A stretch of DNA of 64,000 bases from Sporobacter termitidis DSM 10068 (lineage in GTDB: Bacteria; Bacillota; Clostridia; Oscillospirales; Oscillospiraceae). Location: positions 124,001 through 188,000 of the forward strand of contig NZ_FQXV01000005.1 of NCBI RefSeq assembly GCF_900130065.1, in the 5' to 3' direction. How positions within the stretch are numbered: position 1 is the stretch's first letter; each line of letters begins with the position of its first letter. The notes under the pieces are model-generated. The model made no database searches and had not been told where the DNA came from. It worked only from the letters and a program-made list of their open reading frames with translations. The position numbers and the translations under genes were made by a program. Shown here one piece after another: positions 17,986-24,527 of this stretch.

Positions 17986-19653
17986 ATGCCGACCATACGC
18001 TTTATCGGACAAAACAGCACGATCGCCGTGGCGCCCGGCACCACGGTGCTGGACGCCGCGCGCAAAGCAGGCATCGACATCGAATCCCCCTGCAACGCCG
18101 TGGGCACCTGCGGAAAATGCCGTGTCCGCTTATCCGACCTCACGCAGCTTGCCGGCGTGGACGACAGCGGCGCCCACAGCCTCCCCCGGGCGGAACGGGA
18201 AGCAGGCTATGTGCTGGCCTGCCAGACGAAGGTCTACGGCGACATCGACGTTCTCGTGCACAGCAGGGCCGAGGAAAACCGCCGGCTGAGCATCCTCTCG
18301 GAAGGCGAATCCTTCGAATACGCGCCGGACCCTTATATTACAAAACGCGCGGAGGGCGGCGTCACCCACGTGTACGGCGGCGGGACGCTCCTGGGCAGCG
18401 AGCCCGGAGACACCACCGGGAAGGCGTACGGCATCGCGCTGGACATCGGCACCACGACGCTCGTCGCGGAGCTGATCCACCTCCCCACCGGGGAGCACCT
18501 GGCCTCCGAAAGCATGCTCAACCCGCAGAGCGCCTATGCCCAGGACGTGCTGACCCGCATCCATTTCGCCGAGGAAGAGGGCGGCCTGGAAACGCTGTTT
18601 CATGCCTTTCTTTCCGCTTTTTCAGCCCTGCGCGACAGCCTGGTCCGCGCGGCCGGCATCGATCCCCGGTATATCTACGAGGTCATCTACAGCGGCAACA
18701 CCACCATGCTGCACCTGGCCACCGGCGTCGACCCGGCGCCTTTGGGAAAATACCCCTACATCCCCAACATCCGGGGCGGGGCGCACCTCCCGGCGGACGC
18801 CCTGGGGCTTTCACCCTTCGGGCTCGTTTATCTCCCGCCCATCATTTCGGCTTTTGTGGGCGCGGACATCACCTCCGGCATACTTGTCTCGCGCCTGGAG
18901 CAAAAGGCCGGCGCCACGCTGTTTATCGACATCGGCACCAACGGCGAGATCGTGCTGGCCAAGGACGGCCGCCTTGCCGCCACCTCCACCGCCGCCGGCC
19001 CCGCCTTTGAGGGGATGAACATCGTCTGCGGCACGCGCGCCGTCCCCGGCGCTGTGGAACAGTTCCAGGTCGACGGCGACGGCAGGCCGCACTATAAAAC
19101 CATCGGCGGCGCCAAGGCCGCCGGCATCTGCGGCAGCGGGCTGCTGGATATTGCGGGCGAGCTCGTGCGCGTCGGCGTGATCGGCAAAAGCGGCCGGTTC
19201 GTACGCGCCGACAAGGGCGCGTTTCCCGAGCCGCTCCAGGCCGCGCTGCGCCCGTACGAGGGCAAAACGGCGTTTTTCATCACCGACGAGGTCTTCCTCA
19301 CCCAGCAGGATATCCGCCAGGTCCAGCTCGCCAAGGGCGCCATCCGGTCCGGTATCACGGCGCTGCTGGCCCAGCTCTCCGTCCCGGAGGCCGCCGTGGA
19401 CGAGGTTTTGATCGCCGGCTCGTTCGGCTATCATCTCCGCGAAAGCAGCCTTTTGGATATCGGCCTGCTCCCGCCGGCGTTTGCGGGGAAGGTGCGCTTT
19501 GTGGGCAACACCTCCCAATCGGGCGCCGCGGCTTTTTTGCTGAACACCGGCTTCCGCGCCGACATGCAGGCGCTGGCGTCAAACGTCGACAAGGTCGAGC
19601 TTGCCGACACGCCGGACTTTGAGAAGCTGTTTGTCGCGTGCCTGGGATTTTGA
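17986..19653 (+). CDS. RACo-type corrinoid activation protein (2Fe-2S ferredoxin + ASKHA ATPase)
   Basis: 555-residue activator. The N-terminal domain is a [2Fe-2S] ferredoxin with Cys36, Cys42, Cys45 and Cys79; a linker follows, then an actin-like ATPase domain starting at IALDIGTTT (about residue 150) with FIDIGTNGEI and AGSFGYHLR motifs. This family reduces the inactive Co(II) form of corrinoid proteins to Co(I) at the cost of ATP. Its likely client is the corrinoid protein at 10927-11604. It could also supply electrons more widely, but no evidence links it directly to the nitrogenase-like proteins. ATG 17986 after AGGAGTG. Confidence 0.93.
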   Translation: MPTIRFIGQNSTIAVAPGTTVLDAARKAGIDIESPCNAVGTCGKCRVRLSDLTQLAGVDDSGAHSLPRAEREAGYVLACQTKVYGDIDVLVHSRAEENRRLSILSEGESFEYAPDPYITKRAEGGVTHVYGGGTLLGSEPGDTTGKAYGIALDIGTTTLVAELIHLPTGEHLASESMLNPQSAYAQDVLTRIHFAEEEGGLETLFHAFLSAFSALRDSLVRAAGIDPRYIYEVIYSGNTTMLHLATGVDPAPLGKYPYIPNIRGGAHLPADALGLSPFGLVYLPPIISAFVGADITSGILVSRLEQKAGATLFIDIGTNGEIVLAKDGRLAATSTAAGPAFEGMNIVCGTRAVPGAVEQFQVDGDGRPHYKTIGGAKAAGICGSGLLDIAGELVRVGVIGKSGRFVRADKGAFPEPLQAALRPYEGKTAFFITDEVFLTQQDIRQVQLAKGAIRSGITALLAQLSVPEAAVDEVLIAGSFGYHLRESSLLDIGLLPPAFAGKVRFVGNTSQSGAAAFLLNTGFRADMQALASNVDKVELADTPDFEKLFVACLGF

Positions 19654-19655
19654 AT

Positions 19656-20444
19656 ATGCAGCCGGTCAGCCCACACGCGCCGGAGCATATGGCGGGCCCT
19701 TACTGCGCGGCGCTTGAAAACGCCGTTTCGGCGGAAGACAGCCTCTTTCTGACGCTCCCGGCCGACTTTGTCACCGAAGCGCGGGCCCTGGGCGCCCGGG
19801 CGCACGTCACGGCGAGCGGTTTTTGCGACGTCACCCCGCCGTTTACATCGCCTGAGCAGCTGCGGGATATCCCCCCGCTGCCGGAGCGGCCGCTCATCCG
19901 GGAGCTGCTCGCGGAGCTCGAACGGCGGTCGGCGGCGCGGGCTATACTTTTAAATGTCAGCGCGCCTTATTCCCTGCTGGCGCTGCTGTCCTCCCAAAAG
20001 CTCCCGGCGTGGCTGCTCCGGCAGCCTGAAGAGGTCCGCGCCGCGCTCGGCGCGCTGACGGACGGCTTGGCCGGCTATATCGCGGCGGCCCTGGACCGGG
20101 GCGTGAAGGTCGTCTCGCTGGCGGACCCTCAGGCGCAGCGCGGCCTGCTGGGGGAAAAACGCTACCGGGCCTTCGCCGCCGAATTTCAGCTGCGCCTGCT
20201 GGAGCGCCTCGCGGAGAGTCCCGCCCACGGCGTCGTGCATCTGTGCCCCTACAGCTTTTCCCCGCTGGAGGAGTACGGCCTGCTGGAGCTGTCCGAGCTG
20301 GCGCCGCCGGACCCTTCTTACGAACGGGCGCTGTTATCCACCGCTGAAAACGCGGAAACCGTCATTTTTATCGGCCATCAATGCCCTCACACGAAATCCG
20401 CGGCGCGCTTATATCAATTACATCTTGACAAACAAAGGCGGTAA
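19656..20444 (+). CDS. Short, divergent UroD/MtaA-like protein
   Basis: 262 residues, about 80 shorter than the neighbouring methyltransferases and lacking their N-terminal third. The C-terminal half keeps the zinc pattern: His195/Cys197 in HLCPY and Cys243 in HQC, and a SLADPQA stretch aligned with SLADPSA of the full-length copies. ATG 19656 lies just past the RACo stop (19651-19653); an in-frame GTG at 19638 would overlap it. No strong ribosome site is seen, so translation may be coupled. It is the last gene before an intrinsic terminator. It may be an accessory or degenerate methyltransferase. Confidence 0.75.
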   Translation: MQPVSPHAPEHMAGPYCAALENAVSAEDSLFLTLPADFVTEARALGARAHVTASGFCDVTPPFTSPEQLRDIPPLPERPLIRELLAELERRSAARAILLNVSAPYSLLALLSSQKLPAWLLRQPEEVRAALGALTDGLAGYIAAALDRGVKVVSLADPQAQRGLLGEKRYRAFAAEFQLRLLERLAESPAHGVVHLCPYSFSPLEEYGLLELSELAPPDPSYERALLSTAENAETVIFIGHQCPHTKSAARLYQLHLDKQRR

Positions 20445-20460
20445 TGATAAAACATATATG
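20425..20460 (+). promoter_or_regulatory. Possible promoter with AACATATATG motif before the kinase
   Basis: TTGACA at 20425-20430 is followed after 17 bases by TAAAAC (weak -10), overlapping AACATATATG at 20451-20460. The motif recurs near the other promoters of this island. The promoter would start inside the end of the preceding gene and read into the terminator at 20498. Confidence 0.4.
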
Positions 20461-20497
20461 AAAACTATATATTACTTCGGGGTTGACCAGACAACTG

Positions 20498-20548
20498 AAG
20501 ACCTGTTTCCTTTGTGTACATCCACATACGAAACAGGTCTTTTTATTT
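20498..20548 (+). terminator. Intrinsic terminator between the methyltransferase operon and the kinase
   Basis: Perfect 12-bp stem AAGACCTGTTTC/GAAACAGGTCTT with a 20-base loop, then TTTATTT. It ends the rightward operon, or attenuates readthrough into the kinase 50 bases downstream. Confidence 0.85.
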
Positions 20549-20598
20549 ACCCGGGCGATTGAATATTTCGACATAATTCGACATAAGGAGCAAAAAGC

Positions 20599-22149
20599 AT
20601 GGGCAGCAAGGCGTATTTTATCGGCATCGACGCCGGTACCACGGTCATTAAATCGGCACTTTTTGACGACACCGGCGCCGAGGTGGCGAAGGCGCAGGGC
20701 AACGTCGGCCTCATTTCGCTCGAAAACGACTGGTATGAGATGGACATGAACGAGGTCTGGGCGGCTGTCAAGGGTACGGTCGACACACTGCTGGGGCAGG
20801 CGGGCGCCGACGTCAAAAGCCATATCAGGGCCATCGGCATCACAGGGCAGGGCTGCGGGGCCTGGCTGATTGACCGGGACGGGAATCCCGTCAGAAAGGC
20901 TATTTTATGGAACGATACCCGTGCCGGCGACGTCATCCGCGATTTCGAGCGGCGCGGGGTCTCCGAGCGGGTCTACCAGATCACCGGCTGCGAGCTGTTT
21001 ACGGGCAGCCAGGGCGTGGTGCTGAAATGGCTGTCACTCCACGAGCCGGAGGCGCTGGAAAAGGCGTCCTTTTCGCTGTACTGCAAGGACTGGATCAAAT
21101 TCAAGCTGACAGGGGTTATCAGTACGGACCCCTCCGAGGCCAGCATATCCTATTACGATTTTGCCGCCGAGACTTACAGCGGCGAGGTTTTGAAGCGCAT
21201 TGGCATCGAGGAATACCGCCATTTGCTGCCGCGCATCGACAAATGCCACGACACGGTTTATGACATCAAACCGGAGCTCGCGGAGGCATGGGGGATTCCC
21301 CCGTCGGTCAGGGTCACCAACGCGCCGTATGACATCTCCGCGTCCGCCCTGGGCGTGGGCGCGATTTCCGACGGCGACGCCTGCACGATCCTCGGCACGG
21401 CGCTCATCAGCGAAATCGTCATTGACAGACCCGACATCAAGCCGTATAACGTCGGCTATACCGTGCCTCTTGGCCCACAGAGCCGCTGGGTGCGCATGGT
21501 GAATACCAATTACGGGACGCCGAACCTGGACTGGTTTATCAGGCAGTTCTGCCAGGACGACACCGCCCGCGCCAGGGACGCGGGAACGGATATTTTTGAC
21601 GACCTCCACAAAAAAATCCGCGAGATTCCCATCGGCTCGGAAGGGATACTTTATAACCCCTTTATCAATTCCACGGGATTAAAAGCGCCGTTTTTACATA
21701 AAAACGCCAAGGCGCACTTTATCGGCCTCGCGCCCCATCATACCAAATATCATCTTTTGCGCGCCCTTTTCGAGGGCGTGGCGCTGGCCATCAAGCACAG
21801 CTACGCCAACATTCCGCGGCGGGTCAAGGAGCTCTGCCTGGCAGGCGGCGGCGCCAGAAGCGGCCTTTGGTGCCAGATCATAGCCGACAGCCTGAACGTG
21901 ACGGTAAAGGTCCCGTCGGGCGAGGAATTCGGCGCGAAGGGCGCGGCAATCAACGCCGCTGTGGCCGCGGGGTACTTCAAAACTTATGAGGAGGCCGTCG
22001 GCCGGTTTGTCAGCTATGCGCGGCAATACGAGCCGAATGCGGAAAACCACCAAAAATACAACGCGCTCTTTGACGTTTACACGCAGATTTACGGCCAGCT
22101 GAAGCCGGTATGGAACAGCATCGCAGCGCTGCTCGACAGCGGAATCTGA
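20599..22149 (+). CDS. FGGY-family carbohydrate kinase
   Basis: 516-residue sugar kinase of the xylulokinase/glycerol kinase fold. GIDAGTTVIKS at the N-terminus, GITGQGCGAWL, ILWNDTRAGD and the C-terminal adenosine motif CLAGGGARSGLWCQ are typical. Length is normal. Substrate cannot be read from sequence; the active-site pattern resembles the xylulose/lyxose/erythritol branch. ATG 20599 follows AAGGAG. It is separated from the methyltransferase operon by a terminator but shares orientation and an upstream AT-motif. A role in the sugar part of a methylthio- or sulfo-sugar pathway is possible but unproven. Confidence 0.88.
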   Translation: MGSKAYFIGIDAGTTVIKSALFDDTGAEVAKAQGNVGLISLENDWYEMDMNEVWAAVKGTVDTLLGQAGADVKSHIRAIGITGQGCGAWLIDRDGNPVRKAILWNDTRAGDVIRDFERRGVSERVYQITGCELFTGSQGVVLKWLSLHEPEALEKASFSLYCKDWIKFKLTGVISTDPSEASISYYDFAAETYSGEVLKRIGIEEYRHLLPRIDKCHDTVYDIKPELAEAWGIPPSVRVTNAPYDISASALGVGAISDGDACTILGTALISEIVIDRPDIKPYNVGYTVPLGPQSRWVRMVNTNYGTPNLDWFIRQFCQDDTARARDAGTDIFDDLHKKIREIPIGSEGILYNPFINSTGLKAPFLHKNAKAHFIGLAPHHTKYHLLRALFEGVALAIKHSYANIPRRVKELCLAGGGARSGLWCQIIADSLNVTVKVPSGEEFGAKGAAINAAVAAGYFKTYEEAVGRFVSYARQYEPNAENHQKYNALFDVYTQIYGQLKPVWNSIAALLDSGI

Positions 22150-22233
22150 GGCGCGGGGACGGCCTGTCTTGCAAAGAAACACGGCGAGACCGGAAATCAG
22201 CAAATTTCTGCCTATAATTTCATATTATACATA

Positions 22234-22277
22234 TTGACATTATATGTATTCGGTGTTATTATTTTTATAACATATAT
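22234..22277 (+). promoter_or_regulatory. Promoter and AT-motif of the yezD-like gene
   Basis: TTGACA (22234-22239), 17 bases, TATTAT (22257-22262). The expected start is near 22269, where AACATATAT (22269-22277) recurs, in a downstream position similar to that of the 11721 palindrome relative to its promoter. Confidence 0.7.
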
Positions 22278-22338
22278 TTCATATATAATTAGTATGCTTT
22301 TGTTCTTTGCTTAGCCTAATGACATAGAAGGTGATGAG

Positions 22339-22506
22339 ATGTCCAATATCGTCAGAATTCCAGATGAAGAGTCCCTGGAAAAAATCACGTCAAAGCTTAT
22401 CGAATGCATCAAGGATCTGCAGTTTGGTTCCGTCACTCTACATATTCAAAACGGCAGGGTGATCCAGATCGACAAGCTCGAGAAAACCCGCCTGAAGAAG
22501 GATTGA
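22339..22506 (+). CDS. YezD-like small protein (DUF2292)
   Basis: 55-residue protein with the DUF2292 signature: an N-terminal helix, then KDLQFGSVTLHIQNGRVIQI and a short basic tail. ATG 22339 follows AAGGTGATGAG. YezD-type proteins are frequently found beside sulfur-assimilation genes in Firmicutes; molecular function is not established. Its own promoter and the AACATATAT motif tie it to the regulation of the adjacent sulfur/methyltransferase island. A second family member lies at 44462-44617. Confidence 0.85.
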   Translation: MSNIVRIPDEESLEKITSKLIECIKDLQFGSVTLHIQNGRVIQIDKLEKTRLKKD

Positions 22507-22575
22507 GCGGCTGTGTACGGCGCCTTGACCATTCCTGAACTTAACAACTCCGTTTAACTGACTTTTCTCCTTCAA

Positions 22576-22763
22576 CGGCAATCCCCCGCTCCGTATCCGG
22601 AGCGGGGGATTGCCGCAAACTGTCGATAAAGCCCTTTGGGCTTTATCCGACAAGGGGCTGCATGCAGCGTGCTCAGCCGCGCGCTGCATGAGAAGTGTCA
22701 CTCCGGAGGCGCATGTCCTCCTGCGTGACAAATCATGAATTTATTTGCCGCTCCGGCGGCAAA
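22576..22763. repeat. Run of five consecutive hairpins in a gene-free block
   Basis: The 316-base gap 22507-22823 holds no credible gene but a series of inverted repeats: an 18-bp perfect stem (22576-22615, CGGCAATCCCCCGCTCCG arm), a 10-bp stem (22625-22647), CATGCAGCG/CGCTGCATG (22661-22690), a GTCAC...GTGAC stem with inner GGAGG/CCTCC (about 22697-22729), and TTTGCCGC/GCGGCAAA (22744-22763). None has a clear T-run, so simple terminators are unlikely. It may be a mobile palindromic element or a structured RNA. Confidence 0.7.
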
Positions 22764-22823
22764 CTCTGCGAGGCTTCCCCCTCTGTATAATGGTTCTTTG
22801 ACAAGCTGAGGCAATCCCCTGTC

Positions 22824-24059
22824 TTAAAGCGCGGCGGCGCCGAACCGGAAGCTGCCGCGGCTGTCGATATTGTAAAAGTCGGCGTAGGTGACCTTAAACG
22901 GATTGCCGTCCGGCAGCTCGAGCTTCTCCTTATTTTTTATGACCTGGGTCCAGAAGCCGCTGCGGGCAATGTCCTTTTGCAGGATGACGCCGCAGACAAC
23001 GCCGTCCTTGAAGATGATTTTTTTGTACACGCCGTCCTTTAAATAAACCTCCGTCGTATAGCTGTCGTCCGGCGCCGATGGGAGCCCGACCGACACGGTA
23101 TCCAGGCCTAGCAGGCTGATGGAATTCTTGGCGGTAAAATAGTCCTCGTAGCGCTTGTCGTTCCCGGTCATATTACAGGCCGCCACGACGCCCTGCTTGA
23201 CGGCGCTGGGCCATATGGCCGAAAGGCCCGTCACGTCGCCCGCGGCGTACACATAGGGCACCGAGGTCCGCATCCGGTCATCGACGGTGATCTCCCTGTC
23301 AAAATCGATCGTGCCGGCCTCGAGGAACTCCACGTTGGGCCGGACGCCGGCCGCCGCCACGACCATATCGCAGGGGAGGACCGTGCCGTCGCTCAGCTTC
23401 AGCGCGCTGACGGCGCCGGCCGTATCCCGGACGCCCTCCGTCACCGAAACGCCCGTATAAATCCCGGCCCCCGCCTTTTTAAAGGCCTCCTCGTAGCCGA
23501 GGGCCGCCTGGCTGTCCAGCTGCAAGGGCAGCACCCGGTCCGCCATCTCAACGACGGAGACATCCAGGCCCTTTTCCAGGAGCGCGGACGCGGCGTCCAG
23601 CCCCACAAGGCCCCCGCCGAGGACGACGGCCTTTTTGGCCTTTTCGGCCGCCGCGCTGATGCGCTCCACATCCTGCAGGTCGCGCAGGGTGAACACGTTG
23701 CCCGCGCCCGCCACGCCCTTGACCGGCGGCACGGACGCTTTGGAGCCGGCCGCGATCAGCAGCCTGTTATAGCCCACCGACGTCCCGTCCGACAGCGTGA
23801 GCTGGCGCTTTTGGAAGTCCGCGCCCGTCACCCTTTTGCCTTTCAGCCAGGTGATGCCCCGCTTGTCAAAGAAGTCCTTATCAACGAAGGAAATGGTTTC
23901 GGCCGTACGCCTGCCGGAAATCACATGGTGCAGCATACAGCGCGAATAAACGGCCTCGTCGGCGGATATGACGGTCACTTCGGCGCGCTTGTCGAGCTCC
24001 GATATCTTGCCGGCGGCGCTGATTCCCGCCGCGCCGGCCCCGATGATGACATATTTCAT
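22824..24059 (-). CDS. NAD(P)/FAD-dependent oxidoreductase linked to CODH
   Basis: 411-residue pyridine nucleotide-disulfide oxidoreductase family protein. FAD-binding GAGAAGISAAGKI at the N-terminus, NAD-binding VVLGGGLVGLDAASAL in the middle and the second FAD site YAAGDVTG are present; there is no redox-active CxxxxC pair, which resembles NADH:rubredoxin or ferredoxin oxidoreductases. ATG 24059 overlaps the ferredoxin stop (ATGA); a longer in-frame extension upstream is the ferredoxin gene in another frame. With cooS and the ferredoxin it probably passes electrons from the CODH to NAD(P)+. Confidence 0.9.
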   Translation of the reverse strand: MKYVIIGAGAAGISAAGKISELDKRAEVTVISADEAVYSRCMLHHVISGRRTAETISFVDKDFFDKRGITWLKGKRVTGADFQKRQLTLSDGTSVGYNRLLIAAGSKASVPPVKGVAGAGNVFTLRDLQDVERISAAAEKAKKAVVLGGGLVGLDAASALLEKGLDVSVVEMADRVLPLQLDSQAALGYEEAFKKAGAGIYTGVSVTEGVRDTAGAVSALKLSDGTVLPCDMVVAAAGVRPNVEFLEAGTIDFDREITVDDRMRTSVPYVYAAGDVTGLSAIWPSAVKQGVVAACNMTGNDKRYEDYFTAKNSISLLGLDTVSVGLPSAPDDSYTTEVYLKDGVYKKIIFKDGVVCGVILQKDIARSGFWTQVIKNKEKLELPDGNPFKVTYADFYNIDSRGSFRFGAAAL

Positions 24060-24508
24060 AGCGCATTGACCTCCACCAGATAAATGGCCTTGCTGGGACA
24101 GCTTTCGACACACCGGGGGCCTTCCCGGCCGGCGCACAGGTCGCATTTCACAATGACCTTTCTTGTCTTCTCGTCGGTTTTCAAAACGCCGAACGGGCAG
24201 GACATGACGCACATGAAGCAGGATGCGCATTTATCGCGGTCATAGCTGACGACGCCCGTTTCCCGGTCCTTTGTCATGGCACCGCTCATGCAGGCGGCGA
24301 CACATTCCGGCTCGTCGCAGTGGCGGCAGAAGATGGGAACGGGTTTCCCGTTTCTGTCCAGCGCCACAAAATTTCTGCTCTCGTTTTTATTGTCCTGGAG
24401 ATCCAGGTCGTAGAAGGAATCGCCCGTATCGCTGTGCGCCGCCATACACCCCAGGCTGCAGTTCAGGCAGCCGGCGCACAGCTCCTTGTCAATCATGATC
24501 CTTTTCAC
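24056..24508 (-). CDS. CooF-like four-cluster ferredoxin
   Basis: 150-residue polyferredoxin with 16 cysteines in four groups (CAGCLNCSLGC, CRHCDEPECVAAC, CASCFMCVMSC, CDLC...CVESC), enough for four [4Fe-4S] clusters as in CooF/HycB-type electron carriers. Start taken at GTG 24508, preceded by GGAGGGGGTG; a longer upstream extension is unlikely. It lies 19 bases after cooS and overlaps the oxidoreductase start. Expected role: electron shuttle from the CODH D-cluster to the flavoenzyme. Confidence 0.92.
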   Translation of the reverse strand: MKRIMIDKELCAGCLNCSLGCMAAHSDTGDSFYDLDLQDNKNESRNFVALDRNGKPVPIFCRHCDEPECVAACMSGAMTKDRETGVVSYDRDKCASCFMCVMSCPFGVLKTDEKTRKVIVKCDLCAGREGPRCVESCPSKAIYLVEVNAL

Positions 24509-24527
24509 GCGTACACCCCCTCCATAT

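Noticed and set aside
22438-22731. Leftward 97-codon frame over the hairpin block
   Set aside because: It overlaps the yezD-like gene antisense and consists of hairpin sequence, with no ribosome site or family similarity.
22576-22763. CRISPR array
   Set aside because: The repeats are inverted and all different; there are no regularly spaced direct repeats and no cas genes.
24060-24230. 57-residue N-terminal extension of the FAD oxidoreductase
   Set aside because: It lies in the ferredoxin gene in another frame; ATG 24059 overlapping the ferredoxin stop fits the flavoprotein family start.
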